This document shows, one piece after another, positions 44,923 through 59,000 of a DNA stretch of 64,000 nt (within the stretch, counting starts at the first letter, position 1; every line of letters begins with the position of its first letter). Source of the DNA: Castor canadensis (taxonomy: Eukaryota; Chordata; Mammalia; Rodentia; Castoridae). The notes under the pieces are model-generated. The model ran no database searches, was not told where the DNA came from, and worked only from the letters and a program-made list of their open reading frames with translations. A program made the translations under genes and the position numbers. The stretch covers positions 12,308,001-12,372,000 of the forward strand of contig NC_133401.1 in assembly GCF_047511655.1 (NCBI RefSeq), written 5' to 3'.

Positions 44923-46741
44923 GGGGTTGCTTTCAATGTTGAATGTTTTGACATGCCCATCTTCACTGAAATAAACTCCTTTCATAATTAGAATGGAAAA
45001 ATAAGACAAAAGTTTTCTACAAAAAAAATGCATCGAACCTTATTCCTGATGCTTCTTTAAGAGAGAGCAACAAACCCACACCTTACTAAGGAGTTATGAG
45101 GACTTCCGTTAGCCTGAAGGTTGCTTTTTGTTTAGTTTTCTGTCACTGTAGTACAAGAAGATTCTATTTCCAGATCTTTATGGGACAGAGGGAGAATTTA
45201 GAAATATGTAAAAGTTTTCTCCTTTCTTTTATTTTATCAGATGTTAGATTTTCTTTTGCCAAAAAAAGGACTGTATACTTACTGAAACTTATTGTATGAT
45301 GGAGCTTTCTCTTTGGTTTTTTTCTGGAGGTACTGAGGTTTGAATTCAGGCAGGCACTGTTCCACTCTTGAGCCCTCCTCGCCTCAGCACTTTTTCCCTT
45401 GCTTATTACTTCTTTTTAAAATAGTTGTGTTAAAATTTTGAATAAACACTCATAAATAATATTGTGTGAGTGTCATTGTGGTGATTCTACACATGTGTAC
45501 ATTGTACTTTGAACAATTCACTCCTCCATTTTCATCATTAGGTGGGTTTCATTGTACCATGTTCAAATATATATATATGTATATATATAGTTCAGTCCTC
45601 TTCACCCCTCAGTATCCTTTACCTGCTTCTCCTCCTCCCATTAATCTCCCTCAGACCATCCAATTTCATCCTCATGAATCATCATTGTAGGTCTAGGTTC
45701 CACAAGTTAGCAAAGAACAGGTGATTTTTCCTGGTGGAAGTAGGGTTCAAACTCAGGATCTCAAGCATGCTAGGCATGTGCTCTACCACTTGAGTCTCTC
45801 CACCAGCCCTGACATTTGTATTTTGAGCTTGGCTTACCTCAGTCATCATGATGATCTCCAGTTCCACACATTTCTGGCAAATGACATATTTTCAGTTTTC
45901 TTTATGGCTGAGTAAAATTTTTCTTATCTTTATAAAAATCTTACTTTATGCAAAATATACCACATTTTCCTTATCCATGTATTGGTTGTTGGAAACTTTG
46001 GCTGATTCCCAGTTTGACAATTATGAACAGTACTGCAATAAACATGGTTATGCAGGTATCTCTCTTATATATTGATTTGCACTCCTTGGATACATGTCCA
46101 ACAGTAGCTGTCTCATAAGGTAAGTCCATTTTTACATTTTTAAGGAAAATCCATACTGAGTTCCATAGTGGTTGTACCAGTGTACATCCCATCAAGAGTG
46201 TATGAGGGTTCCTTTCCCTACCACGTCCTCACCAGCATTTGTTGTTGATTGTTTTCTTGATGATTGACAATCTGACTGGAGTGAGATGCAATATTAGTGA
46301 GTTTTTATTTGAATTTCCTTCACAGCTAAGGATGCTGAACATTTATTCATATGTATATTAGCCACTTGAATTTCTGTCAGTGAGAACCGTTAAAAGACAG
46401 TTGAGCATAATGTGTTTGCCCATTTATCACTAATTGAATGATTTGTTCTTTGCTGTTTAGTTTTCCTTTTTTTTTTGCTCTTGGTATATTCTGGATATTA
46501 ACCCTTTATTTGTTGAATAGTGGGGAAAGACTTGGACCTATTCTGTGGGTTGTTTCTTGATTCTGGTAACTGTTTTTTTATTATGTGAAGAAACTTTTTA
46601 ATTTTATGCAGTTCCATTTGACAATTCTTATTTCTTGGACAATTGGAGTCCTGTTAAGAAAATAATACTCATATGTGTATATCTTCCAGAGTTTTTCCAT
46701 TTTTTTGAAGTGGTAGCTCCAAATTTTCAGATCTTATGTTT

Positions 46742-47070
46742 CTTTTATTTACTCATTTAGTCACACGTATGTACATTGTTTGGGCCATTTCTCCCCCATG
46801 TCCCTGCCTGCACCCTCTCCCCCTTAGCTTCCAGGCAGAACCTGTTCTTCCCTTATCTTTAATTTTGTTGAAGAGAAACGTAATAAGAAAGACAAAGCAT
46901 TTTTGCTAGTTGAGTTAAGGGTAGCTAACAGAGAGATTCTTAGCATTGCTTCCATGTACAAATGTGTTACAACCCAAGCTGATTTATCTCTAACTGATCT
47001 TTACACTGGTTCCTGATCCCCTTCTCGTGTTGACCTCTGTCACTTTAAGGTTTCTGTATTAGTTCCTAGG
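46742..47070 (-). mobile_element. L1 3' fragment with exact 10-bp target duplication
   Basis: About 330 bp of L1 3' end (gtcacacgtatgtacattgt start), flanked by tcttatgttt at 46732-46741 and 47071-47080. Absent from unit 1. Confidence 0.82.
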
Positions 47071-47087
47071 TCTTATGTTTCAACTTG

Positions 47088-48908
47088 ATTTTTGTTTTCA
47101 GGACCTCAGCAGGATTTTTATTGTATGATTTACTTTATTTATTTATTTTTTAATTTTTATTTTATTCATATGTGCATACATTGTTTGGGTCATTTCTCCC
47201 CCCTTCCCCCTGCCCCCTTCCTTACCCACCCACTCCCTCCCTTACCCACCCCTTACCCCTCACTACCAGGCAGAAAGTATTCTGCCCTTATCTCTAATTT
47301 TGTTGAAGAGAGAGTATAAGTAATTATAAGAAGGACCAAGGGTTTTTGCTAGTTGAGATAAGAATAGCTATACAGGGAGTTGACATGCATTGATTTCCTG
47401 TACATGTGTGTTAACTTCTATGTTAATTCTTCGCAAACAAACTTTTCTCTAGTTCCTGCTCCCCTTCTCCTTATTGCCCTCAGTTGCTTTAAAGTATCTG
47501 CTTTAGTTTCTCTGTGTTGAGGGCAAAAAATGCTATGTAGTTTTTTGGGTGTCTTACCTATCCACATACCATCCTTGTGTGTTCTCGTTTTATCATATGC
47601 TCAAAGTCCAATCCCCTTGTTGTGTTTGCCCTTGATCTAATGTCCACATATGAGGGAGAACATACGATTTTTGTTTTTTTGGGCCAGGCTAACCTCACTC
47701 AGAATGATGTTCTCCAATTCCATCCACTTACCAGCGAATGATAACTTTCATTCTTCTTCATGGCTGCTTAAAATTCCGTTGTGTATAAATACCACATTTT
47801 CTTAATCCATTCGTCAGTAGTGGGGCATTTTGGCTGTTTCCATAACTTGGCTATTGTGAATAGTGCCGCAATAAACATGGGTGTGCAGGTGCCTCCGGAG
47901 TAACCTGTGTCACAGTCTTTTGGGTATATCCCCAAGAGTGGTATTGCTGGATCATATGGTAGATCTGTGTTTAGATTTTTAGGTAGCCTCCAAATTTTTT
48001 TCCAGAGTGGTTGTACTAGTTTGCATTCCCACCAGCAGTGTAAGAGGGTTCCTTTTTTCCCGCATCCTCACCAACACCTGTTGTTAGTGGTGTTGCTAAT
48101 GATGGCTATTCTAACAGGGATGAGGTGGAATCTTAGTGTGGCTTTAATTTGCATTTCCTTTATTGCTAGGGATGGTGAGCATTTTGTCATGTGTTTTTTA
48201 GCCATTTGAATTTCTTCTTTTGAGAAAGTTCTGTTTAGTTCACTTGTCCATTTCTTTATTGGTTCATTATTTTTGGGAGAATTTAGTCTTTTGAGTTCCC
48301 TATATATTCTGCTTATCAGTCCTTTGTCTGATGTGTAGCTGGCAAATATTTTCTCCCACTCCGTGGGTGGTCTCTTTAGTTTAGAGACCATTTCTTTTGT
48401 TGAGCAGAAGCTTTTTAGTTTTATGAAGTCCCATTTATCTATGCTATCTCTTAGTTGCTGAGCTGCTGGGGTTCCATTGAGAAAGTTCTTGCCTATACCT
48501 ATTAATTCCAGAGTATTTCCTACTCTTTCCTGTACCAACTTTAGAGTTTGGGGTCTGATATTAAGATCCTTGATCAATTTTGAGTTAATATTGGTATAGG
48601 GTGATAAATGCAGATCTAGTTTCAGTTTTTTGCAGACTGCTAACCAGTTTTCCCAGCAGTTTTTGTTGAAAAGGCTATCTTTTCTCCATCATATATTTTT
48701 AGCACCTTTGTCAAAGACAAATTGGTTATAATTGTGTGGCTTCATATCTGGGTCCTCTATTCTGTTCCACTGGTCTTCATGTCTATTTTTGTGCCAGTAC
48801 CATGCTGTTTTTATTGTTATTGCTTTGTAATATAGCTTGAAATCGGTTATCATGATACCTCTAGCGTTGTTCTTTTTACTGAGTATTGCCTTGGCTATTC
48901 GTGGCCTC
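47088..48908 (-). mobile_element. 5'-truncated L1 with possible 3' transduction
   Basis: About 1.8 kb. The 3'-UTR starts near 47135 (ttcatatgtgcatacattgt); ORF2 is open from 48577 down to 48068 on the minus strand (169 codons: [40 protein letters not shown]), so it is fairly young. Flanks repeat tttcaacttg at 47078-47087 and 48909-48918. About 45 bp between the left duplication and the L1 end are not L1 and sit between two T-rich runs. Confidence 0.75.
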
Positions 48909-50566
48909 TTTCAACTTGTTTTTTGAACAGAGAAGAGATCGCACTTGTTTCAGTGTTCTGTATATAGATAGAACAGTTTGCTCAGCACCATTGCTGAAGA
49001 GCATGTCTTTTCTCGTGTCTGTTTTTGGCTTCTTTGTCACAGATCAGGTGACTGTATATGTGTACTTTTATATATGGCTCTTCTATTTTGTTCCATTGTT
49101 TTTTATGCCTATTTTTGTGCCTTGCTGTTTTGTTACTTTGGCTCTGTGGTATAATTTGAAGTCCAATATCATGATGTCTCTTTTTCTCAGAATTACTTTT
49201 GATTTTTTGGGGTCTTTTATTATTCATATGAATCATGTAATTGATTTAAGTATTTCTTTGAAAAATGGTATTGGAATTTTAGTGAGCATTTCATTGAACC
49301 TGTACAATGTTTTTGGTAGGTTAGTAATTTTCCCCATATTAATGCTGCCATCCATGAACATGGTAGGGCTTTCAATTCTGGGATCTTCTTCAGCTTCTTT
49401 CTGAAAGGTTTTGTAGATTTCATTTTAGAGGTCTTTTTTCTGCTGTGTTGGGTTTATTCCTAGGCATTTTTGAGGGGTGACTACTTTGACTGGAATTGTT
49501 TTCCTGATTTGTTTCTCAACTGGTCATTGTTGCTATACAGAAAACTTGCCGATTTTTTTCTTGATTTGACATCTTGCTGTATTTCTCAAAGTGTTAGATC
49601 TAGTTTTTTTGTGTCATCTTTAGGTTCTTCTACATATAAAATCATATCATTTGCAAATATGAATAATTTGACTTCTTCCTTCCCTATGCGAATTCCTTTT
49701 ATTTCTTTTTCTTGCCTTATTTTTCTGGCTAGGAATTCCAGTACTCTACTGAATAGGAGTAGAGGGACTGGAAGCCCTATCTCATTCCTGTGTTTAGAGG
49801 AAATGGTTTTGTTTTTCTCCATTTAGTATTATGTTGGCTTTGGCTTTTATTATGTTGAAGTGCCTTCCTTATATTCCTAGTTTCTTCAGAGCTTTTTTCA
49901 TGAAAGGATGTTGAATTTTGTGAAAAGATTTTTCTACATCAATTGAGATGATCATGTTTTTTTGTTTTTTTCTAATTCTGTTCATATGTTGTATGACATT
50001 TATTGATTTAAGCATGTTGAACTATGCTTGCATACCTGTTCATGGATATTGTGAATGTGCATGATCATTTTGATATGTTGTTGAATTTGGTTTGCAAGTA
50101 TTTTATTAGAAGTTTTCCATCTGTGTTCATTAAAGAGACTAGTCTATAATTCTCTTTTTCATTGTGTTTTTATTCTTTTTATGAATGAGTATAATAGTGG
50201 CTTCATTGAATGAGTTTGGTAATGTTTCTTCCATTTCCATTTTATAGAAGAGATTGAGCAATATTAGTGTTAGTTCTTCATGAAAAGACTTAAAGAATTT
50301 GGCAGTGAATCCATCAGGTCCTGAGGATGTTGGTAGTTTATCACTGCTTCAATCTCATTGCTTGCTACAGATGTATTTAAGTGGTTTACATCTTGTTGGT
50401 TCAGTTTTTTTGTTTATTTTTTTCTAGAGTTTTCAGTTTATTTCAAAGTATTCTCTCCTGATCTGGATTTCATAGGATTTGTTGTAATGTACCTTTTTCC
50501 TTTTCCATTTTATTAATTTGAATACTTCCTCTTCTTCTGGTCAGATTGGTTAAGGGTTTATCAATC

Positions 50567-51733
50567 ATTTAATTTTAATTTTAATTAAGATATATTCATT
50601 ATACAGTGGGGATTTGTAGTGACATTTCTGATTAGACTTAAAATAGTACATTATTTGCATTTCACCCATCTTCTCTCCCCCTCAGCCAAATCCCTACCCC
50701 TTTTGAACAATTCCAAGAGGTTTTATAGTTTTGTTTCATATAGGTATATGAAGATCATCAACCATATACTGTCACCTTAATCACCATCCTTCACCCTCTC
50801 TCATCCCACTAGTTTCCCACTACACACACTGTGCCTGTTTTGCAGTCCTGATTTTTATCATTAATATATAGGTTGATGTTCAAAGGGGTGTCTCAATATA
50901 TGCACCCTGTGAATGAGCTTTACTTTGGTTTGTTCAATCCCTTCTAATACTCTCCCTTACTCCTTTACCTCCCATCTACTGTTTGTCAACAGTTTTCAAT
51001 ACACATCCCTTTATCCTCTATCTTTACATCACATGGTATGCAATATTACTGATGCTCTATCATTCTTTTATCTTTTCCCTCTTTCCTCAAGTTCCATAGA
51101 GCAGTTCCAATGTTACAAACATGTTGTACATCTGAGTTTGTGTATGATCATGCCTATTTTGTGTATATGTTTATCTTTGGGTCTATCTTCCATGTATGAG
51201 AGAAAACATGCATCTTTTGTGTTTCTAATCCTGGCTAAATTCACTTAACATGACGTCCTTCAATACATCCATTTACCATCAAACCCCACATCGTTATTCC
51301 TTATAGTTTAGTAATACTCCATTGTGTATATGTACTGCAATTTCACGATCCATTTTTCTGTTGTAGGACATCTGGTTTGTTTCCAGAGCTTGGCTATTGT
51401 GAACAGTGCTGTGATGAACATTGGTGTACAGGTGTCTCTACTATATCTTGTCTTACGTTCTTTTGGATAGATGCCCAGGAGCAGTATCACTGGACCCTAT
51501 GGCAGTTCTATCTCTAGTTTTTTGAGGAATCTTCATACTGCTTTCCATAGTGGTTGTACTAACTTGCACTCTCAGTAGCAGCATCTAAAGAAACAATGAA
51601 CAAATGGGAGTGCATCAAATTAAAGAGCTTCTGCACAACAAATGAAACAGTCACCAGACTCAAGAGATAGCCCACAGAATGGAAGAAAATCTTTGCAAAC
51701 TACTTATCTGATAAGAGACTGATAACCAGAATC
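50567..51733 (-). mobile_element. Twin-primed L1 (5' part inverted)
   Basis: 50567 to about 51580 is a minus-strand L1 3' end with the ORF2 C-terminus (LFTIAKLWKQTRCPTTEKWI). From about 51585 to 51733 comes ORF2 sequence from further upstream but on the plus strand (KWECIKLKSFCTTNETVTRL). Both lie between taagggtttatcaatc (50551-50566) and taagggtttaacaatc (51734-51749), one mismatch in 16. Confidence 0.8.
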
Positions 51734-53450
51734 TAAGGGTTTAACAATCTTATTTATCATTTTGATGATCCAAATATTGTTTCATTTTTCCTTCGTATAT
51801 TTTGTCCCTATTTCATTAATTTCTGCATTAATTTTTATTATTTCTTTCCATCTGCTCATTTAGGAATTGGCTTATTTGTGTGTTTCTAGAAACTTGAGGT
51901 GCATCATTAGGCTATTTAAAATCTGTTTTTTGGTATAAGTGCCATAGCTATAAACTTTCCTCTTAGAACTGCCTTTTCTATGTCCTATAGGTTGTTGTAG
52001 GAACAGTTTCATTAGATACTAGGAACTTTTTGATTTCTCCACCTAGTTCTTTAATGACCCATTGTCATGCATCAATGCATTGTTCAGTCTCCATGTGTTT
52101 GAATATTTTATGTATTTTCTTTTGCTGTTGTTTATTTCATTGTGTTCTGAAAGAATACAGGGAATTATTTCAACTTTCTTATAGTTCAAGCTTAGGCATT
52201 CTATTTTGGAGAAATTTTCATGAACACTGAGAAGAATGTATATTGTGTTGTGCCTGGATGAAATATTCTGTGGATGTCTGTCAGGTCCATTTGTTCTATC
52301 ATGCCAATCAATTCTGTGTTTCTTTGTTGACTTTTTTTGTCTAGTCTAGATGATCCGTGGATTGGAAAAAGTGGCATATTGAAGTCTCATTCTATTGTTG
52401 GAGTCTATCTGTGCTTTTTATTCCAGTAGTGTTTTTTTTTAATTAATGAAGTTGGGTGCAGTGGTGTTTGGTGCACATAGGTTTAGAATTGTTATTTCCT
52501 CTTGATGGCTTGCTCCCTTTGTGAATATGAGGTGATCTTCCTTGTCTCTTTTGTCTTATTTTGATCTGAAGTCTTCTTTGTGAGATAGCAGTATAGCTAC
52601 TTACTGCTTTTGGGGTACCTTTGCTAATAAAATAGTTTTCTACACTTTCACTCTAAGCCAGTGTTTTTCTTTGTCAGTGAGATGCATTTCTTGTAACCAA
52701 AACAAAGGGAAGGGTCTTGCTTTTTATTTCAACAAACCATCCTATGTCTTTTGGTTGGAGAAATTTAAGCCAAATACTGAATGCTATGTATTATTTTCAG
52801 TCATTTTGCTGTATTTCTGGTGTCTTTTGGTTTTTGATTTATTAATCTAAATCCTCTACTTTACTTTCAATCTTTGATATATGGTCTTTTCATCCTGCTC
52901 CACCCTGTTAGTAAGACTTTTGACTGAGGTTTTTGTGGAATATTGAAATGTTCATTCCCAAGATTTCATTTTGATTTTTTGGGATTTCTATAGCTGTATT
53001 GAATTCATCTTTCATATCCTGCATTGTCTCCAATATTTCATTCATGTTTGAATTCTCTTTGAATCTAGTTAGCTATTTGTTTCCTCTTTGAGTTCACACA
53101 GTTACTTATATATATTTGCTTCAATTTCATGATCATTCTTGTCATTGGTTTTTTTTTGCACTCATTGATTGTATTTGTGTTCAATGATTTCTTCCCCTTC
53201 ATTATTGTTTATCTCCTTTATTATGCAGTTTTTGGCTTATGAGGAATATCTGTTGCCTTGTTATCTCATTGTTTCTACATTGGGATTTATATATCCAGGG
53301 TCATTTTTGTTAGAGGTTTCAATGTCTTGTGTGCTTTTAGTTGGGGATTTCATAAAGATTGTTTAGGACTGTGTAGTGGCTTGCTTGTGGTATATTTTAT
53401 TGTCTTTAGACTGGGGATCTGTGGATCAGTAGTCAAACATTTACTTTCAG

Positions 53451-55498
53451 TTGTTAAGATGCTGGGTGCCACCTCTTACTCCACATAAGGAAAGAAAGTT
53501 TAGCTGCTTAAGCTATCATGGCTGATAAATTGCAGCCCTGAAATCAAAACAATCCTGAAAGAAAATCAATCAGTTCAATTGCTCCAGTATCCTTAGAGCT
53601 ATATTGGAGCAAAGTTCAATTTTCCTCACCCAAAGTAATAAGGGTGATAAGTGGCTGGGATATGATTTTACAGTACAGAATGATATGGTGGCTACACTTA
53701 ATAGAACAGATTAATGAGAAAGTGAAGTTGAGATAGGTATAATAGATCTAGTTAATATCGTGTGGAGGGAGAGAAGAGGCACACAAAATGTATAAAATTG
53801 AGGAGACAGACAAACAAACATAAACAAAACAAAGATGAGCTGGAAATCTTTTCACCAGCTTAAAAATAAGTAATAAAGAATATTTTCAAGTGTGTAAACA
53901 GACATGGGTGAAAACACAAAGTCTGATGGAGGGGCTCAAGTGATAGAACACATACCTAGCAATTATGAGGCCCTAAGTTCAAATCCCAGTGTCACCAAAA
54001 AAGAGAGAAAATATGAGCAGAGAGCAGTTCTAATATCAATGGGAGAAATGTGTCAATGGGGATGGGTAATAGAAGAGGGAAGGAGAAGATATAGTTTTAG
54101 ACTGAATTCTGAAGGGCAGGTTTTTGTGGTGACTGCAAATAAAAGGAAGGGAGAAAGAGCAGAACAGAAGAGAATATGGATGAGAGTACAAAATTACTCA
54201 ACTCAGATATACAGAAATAATATGAGAGATGAATAAAAAAAATCCAAATATCCAAAACTTTACAACAACAAAACAAGAGGAAAAATACAGAATTTTCTAA
54301 TTCTGTTCTGAACAATTTTCCCTCCTCCATCAGCATCCAAGTTTTTCAGTCCACTACGTGTCATTCTGGTCTGAAACCTGACTCTGGAATGGTGTCTGTT
54401 CAGAGGCTTGTACTCCTTTACCAGTTAGGGGTGGGGAAATGCTTGGAGAAGGGGAGAATTTGGAGATCTGAATACAATCTCTGATGAAGCCTCCTGGAGT
54501 TTGGGCCCTCAACTCACCAGTCTCATATCGTACCTCCTTAACTTTCTAGCTTCCCTTCTCTCCCAAGTTGAGGAATGATAGGTGTGTACCACCATGCCTG
54601 TTTTTTTTATTGGTGCTTTGTAAGTTTTTGCCCAGGGTGGCCTCCAACTGTGATTCTCCCAATCTCCACCTTCCATGTAGCTGGGATAACAAGCTTTAGC
54701 CATCGTGCCTGGGTGTCTTTTCTCTTTTAAATTCTATTTCCTCACCTTCCTCTTTCATGAGAAGGTGTTTACAGTATGATCATTACTTTTCCTTTGAGTT
54801 CCCATGATCAAACACCCCATAATATACACATACACTAATGTCAGTTCATACTTGTGTGTAGAGTGTGTAATACCTCTTTTCTAAGTATGTCTTCATGCTC
54901 ATACCTACCTAGTTTACAACTTGTTTCTTATTTTATGCATCTGTGTGGTTCCCCAATTATAATTTACATTTCAAAGCTTTTTTTCATTGCACTGGTGCTT
55001 GAACTCAGAGCCCTGAGGTGCTCTACCACTTGAGCCACTCCCCTGTCCCTCTTTATAATCTAGCAGTTGGATATCTTTAGGTTAATGCATATGGTTCTAA
55101 TTCATTCCCCCAATGGTGGCATATGTTCCTGAATTGGATATATCTAGGGATGATATTCATGTTATCAAATCCTTCAATGGGCACTGATTCATCAAATTTG
55201 ATTCTGGACCTGGAACTTGAGTTGTATTCTTTAAGTTCTCTGTTAAGGCTGATGAGGACCTATGGCTGAAGGAACATAGAGAAGTCCATAGAGTCTTACA
55301 GAAAGAGGGATCAGGGTGGTCAGTAGATATCTCTAGAGGGCTCAGGACTATTAATGGAACAGGGCAGAATTATTTTTTATGTTTTAGCCACTAATTGCAG
55401 ATCCAGATAGTAGGTAAAGTTCATTATCAGTTGTGGATGTAACATAATGGATTCAGCCACGCCTTGTTGATGTCCTCTTGGTTTTGATGACCCCTTAG
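53451..55498. other. Intron before exon 8 of C
   Basis: No gene seen. SINE heads or parts lie at 53915-54005 (+), 54575-54715 (-) and 54985-55050 (-). The rest is unassigned intron sequence. Confidence 0.55.
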
Positions 55499-55637
55499 GA
55501 CACCACCATTTATCCTGTCATGAGCTCTGTCCGTGATCCACATTATTTTCAGAAGCCAAACATCTTCTACCCTGGGCACTTCCTCAATGCAGAGGGTAAC
55601 TTCAGGAAGCTGGAAGCCTTTATTCCATTCTCCATGG
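55499..55637 (+). pseudogene. Pseudogene C exon 8 (open, one codon shorter)
   Basis: 139 bp, three fewer than usual, so the frame holds. DTTIYPVMSSVRDPHYFQKP and FLNAEGNFRKLEAFIPFSMG; a residue is missing between SSV and RDP. Acceptor ccccttag, donor gtaagc. Different from the CYP2B exon 8 of gene A. Confidence 0.86.
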
Positions 55638-57179
55638 GTAAGCAGTGCCTTTCTTCTCTGTGAGACTCTTCTGTGTGACTTTCTCTCCTTGTCCACATCA
55701 AACAGTGGGTGGAAAAGAATGAGGACCCTGGGTGAAAGATGAAAAAATACATATATGAAGTCAAAGATAGTGTGAGGGGGAAGGAAAGAGAGTGGAGAAA
55801 TGATGGGAATGAAAATGGAGAGTGACTTGATGATGGAGATAAAGTAAAACACACATACACACACACACACAGGACAAAGAAATAAATGATGTGTTATTTA
55901 GTGCCTGCTTTGTACCAAGGGCTGGATAAGTCATTTTAATTTTTTCTATTCAAGTAGATATAACTATCATTTTTGCTAGTTTTTAAATAAACTAGAAAGT
56001 AATAAAGGATGGACTTGCAGACTAGTGGCAGAGTGCCTGCTTACCAATCATGTTAGCTAGATCAGACCATTCTGTGATGCACAACCTGAGCATCTTGGCA
56101 GCTCAAGTCTAAAATGTACATATCACTTATGCAATGTTAATTTCATGCTTGAGCACAGAACTGTGCTGATTATAGTCCACTGGAGACTAAGTTAATGAAG
56201 AGTCTGTTCTGAAATGTACAAAAACAAAGAAAAAAATCACATCAACCTCAATTTATTCCACATGGTTATTTCTCAGACCTTGAATTGTACAAATCATCCC
56301 TGGAAGAGATGTTTAATGTACCTGAAATGTGCCATGAACACCTGTGAAGACCTACATACTTTACCAGGCTTTGAGATGCAGCTCTCGGGGTTCCCTCCTG
56401 CTTCACTGAGGCTGCAATCCACAAGATGCAGCACAAACTGTGGCCCAGTCATGGATACATTTGCTGTAAACTCTTGGCTATACCACATGGACAATGCTGG
56501 ATATTAAGGGCTTCATGAAGAGGAATAATTTTTCAGTGGTAATCACATATTTTCATATTTTGTCAGTAGTGGGTTTGAATTCAGGGCTTTGTGCTGCTGA
56601 GAAAGGATTCTACCTCTTGAGCCATGCTCCCAGCCCTTCTTGCTTTATTTTTCTAGAAGTATCTCTTGCATGGTCTTGGATCTATTTCTTTCTACTTTCT
56701 GCCTTCTCTTTAGCTGGGATTACATACACATAGTAGTACACATGACCGTTAATTCAATCTTGCTGGATAATATGCACAGGAGATAAAAAATGCAGAAATT
56801 TAGGGACAAGAGATAGCAGGGGTGCTATCCAAAATTTTAGCAAATACAACAAGGGTTATTAACCCATCAAGATGGTACTGTCCATAGTGCTGAAAGAGGA
56901 TCTGGTGGAGTTTACTGGGTTAGCTCCTGATGTTGGGAGAGCCTGGAGACCCTGGAGACCCTGGATGGAGGGCCATGGTGGGTAAACCAGTGTAGTGCCC
57001 AGAGAGTTAGAGAACCAGGTTCATATCAACTTTTTTCCCCATCAGATTCTTAATACATTAGCCCGTGGAGACCATTTCATATTTAACCACAGCAATGCTC
57101 TATATAAGAACAGAAATTGGTCTCCATTCAAATGCTCTTATTGAACTGTTTTATGGATTCTTATTTCTTTTTTATAACT
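55638..57179. other. Intron 8 of C, left part
   Basis: No gene seen. Purine-rich around 55690-55860 with (AC)n at 55852-55871, a MIR-like piece near 55885-55975 and a minus-strand SINE at 56565-56735. Confidence 0.5.
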
Positions 57180-58560
57180 TATATTTTTAGCATATAAAAT
57201 CATTAACTTTTGTATACACCACAGTGAACCTACTGAAAAAATTTATGAAAACAAACCCATTCACAATAGCCTCACAAAAAGAAAAAAAAGCCTAACAAAC
57301 ACAGATTATTAAAAATATTTTATGAGGATATATTTGTTATACTAAAGGGATTCATAGTGACAATTCTGATTAGGCTTATATTGTACATTGGTTAGATCAC
57401 CCCCTGCCTTTCTCCCCTTCAACACTTTCCCCCCTTCAACACTTTCCCACCCCACTTAAAGCAATTGCAGGAGGTTTCTTTGTTCTGTTTTGTATAAGTA
57501 CAGGAAGTCCATCAACCATATACCCTGCTCTTAATCTCCTTCATTCATCCTCCCACATCCACTTTCCCCTCCCAACTCTGTGCATATTTTACAGTCCTTT
57601 CTTTCATTATTAATACTTAAGTTGATGTTCAAAGGGATTTCTCAATGTACAATGATTGTGGGTATACTTTATTTTGGGCTTCCATTACTCTGCCTTACTC
57701 CTTTACCTCCCAACCCCCTTTACAACAGCTTTTAATACACATCTTTGTATTCTCTACCATCACAGATGCTATGTTTTACAATATAATTGATGTTCTATCA
57801 TTCTCATTTACTTTCCCTCTTCCCCAAGTTCCATAGAATAGTTCCACTATTACTAACATGCTCTTCATATGTGTTTGTGTATGCTGCTTCTGCATATATG
57901 TTTATCTTTTAGATCTGTCTTCCACGTATAAGAGAAAACATGCAGCCTTTGTCCTTTTGAGCCTTCTTACTTCCCTTAATATGATGTCCTCCAATCAAAT
58001 CCATTTACCATCAAACCACATGTCATTATTACTTATGGCTGATTAAAACTTCATTGTGTATATATACCACAATTTCTTGATGCATTCTTCAGTTGGGTTG
58101 TTTGCATAATTGGCTGTTGTGAATGGTGTTGTGATGTACATGCGTGTACATGTGTGTCTATTGTATTTTGGCTTAACGTTCTTTGGGTAGATATCCAGAG
58201 CATTAAACAAAGATTTTAATTAAGGACCTCTATTGTGAAAACTATAAATCACTAAGGAGAGAAGTTGTAGAAGACTGTAATAGATGGAAAGACATTCCTT
58301 GTTCATGGATTGAGAAAATAAATATTACCAAATTGGTCATACTAACAAAAGCAATATACAAATTAAGTGAAATCCTCATAAAAATTCTAATGCTGTTACT
58401 CACAGAAATATAAAAAATATTTCAAAACCTCATATGAAAACACAAACAGCCCCCAAATAGCCAAGTCAGTCCTTAGAAAGAAAAGCAATGGTGGGGGGTA
58501 CCATGATTCTTGATTTCAAACTGTAGTACAGAGTATATCAACTTATATAGAATTAGCTCA
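57180..58560 (+). mobile_element. L1 ORF2 fragment (+) split by a minus-strand L1
   Basis: 57180-57307 and 58205-58560 read on as one plus-strand ORF2 region (MKTNPFTIASQ; later MERHSLFMD and ITKLVILTKAIYKLSEI-type sequence). Between them, 57308-58204 is an L1 3' end on the minus strand, flanked by aaacacagatt (57297-57307) and aaacaaagatt (58205-58215). Confidence 0.65.
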
Positions 58561-59000
58561 ATATTCTAATGGCTAATGCAGATATGGCTATCTTCTATTA
58601 AACGATAACCTAGGAGAGGGTTGGGGGCCTCAGCCCCCCCATCTACCTCTCTCACTGCTTCCCACAAGGAATGTTAGCAGGGATCTTTCTTGTTTTCATG
58701 TTTTTCATAAACTGGCTTAGTTGATAATATACCTTTGTCAGAGACAGGCAGAGAAAGGCAGACTGTGAGAAAGGCAGAGAAAGACAGAGGAGATGGCACA
58801 GAACAAGTTTAAATGAGGTGGGTCTGAGAGGGATACACACACACACACAAACACACACTTGTTTGTATAGAGAAGAACAAGAGAATCTCACATGTAAATC
58901 CATGTAAAGGAGAATGCAAATGCCCTTGGGAAATGGAGTGGGCCTACAGTGTGCTCCCCAAGTCCTCATGCCAATGAGACACTATTATTTGTGCCTCCAG

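Larger units (their letters stand above)
45400..53450 (-). mobile_element. Old L1 in C, with three younger L1 insertions
   Basis: Minus-strand L1 shared with B (25485-27895): 3' end near 45400, ORF2 remains (for example 48982-49236 and 49586-49822), and endonuclease/ORF1-side sequence to about 53450. Younger insertions lie at 46742-47070, 47088-48908 and 50567-51733. SINE heads shared with B lie at 45318-45385 and 45725-45812. Confidence 0.72.

Noticed and set aside
48068..48577. 169-codon minus-strand frame as a host gene
   Set aside because: It is ORF2 of a truncated L1.
57308..58560. A second twin-primed L1
   Set aside because: The plus-strand ORF2 sequence continues on both sides of the minus-strand piece, and short target duplications flank only the latter; this is a nested insertion.
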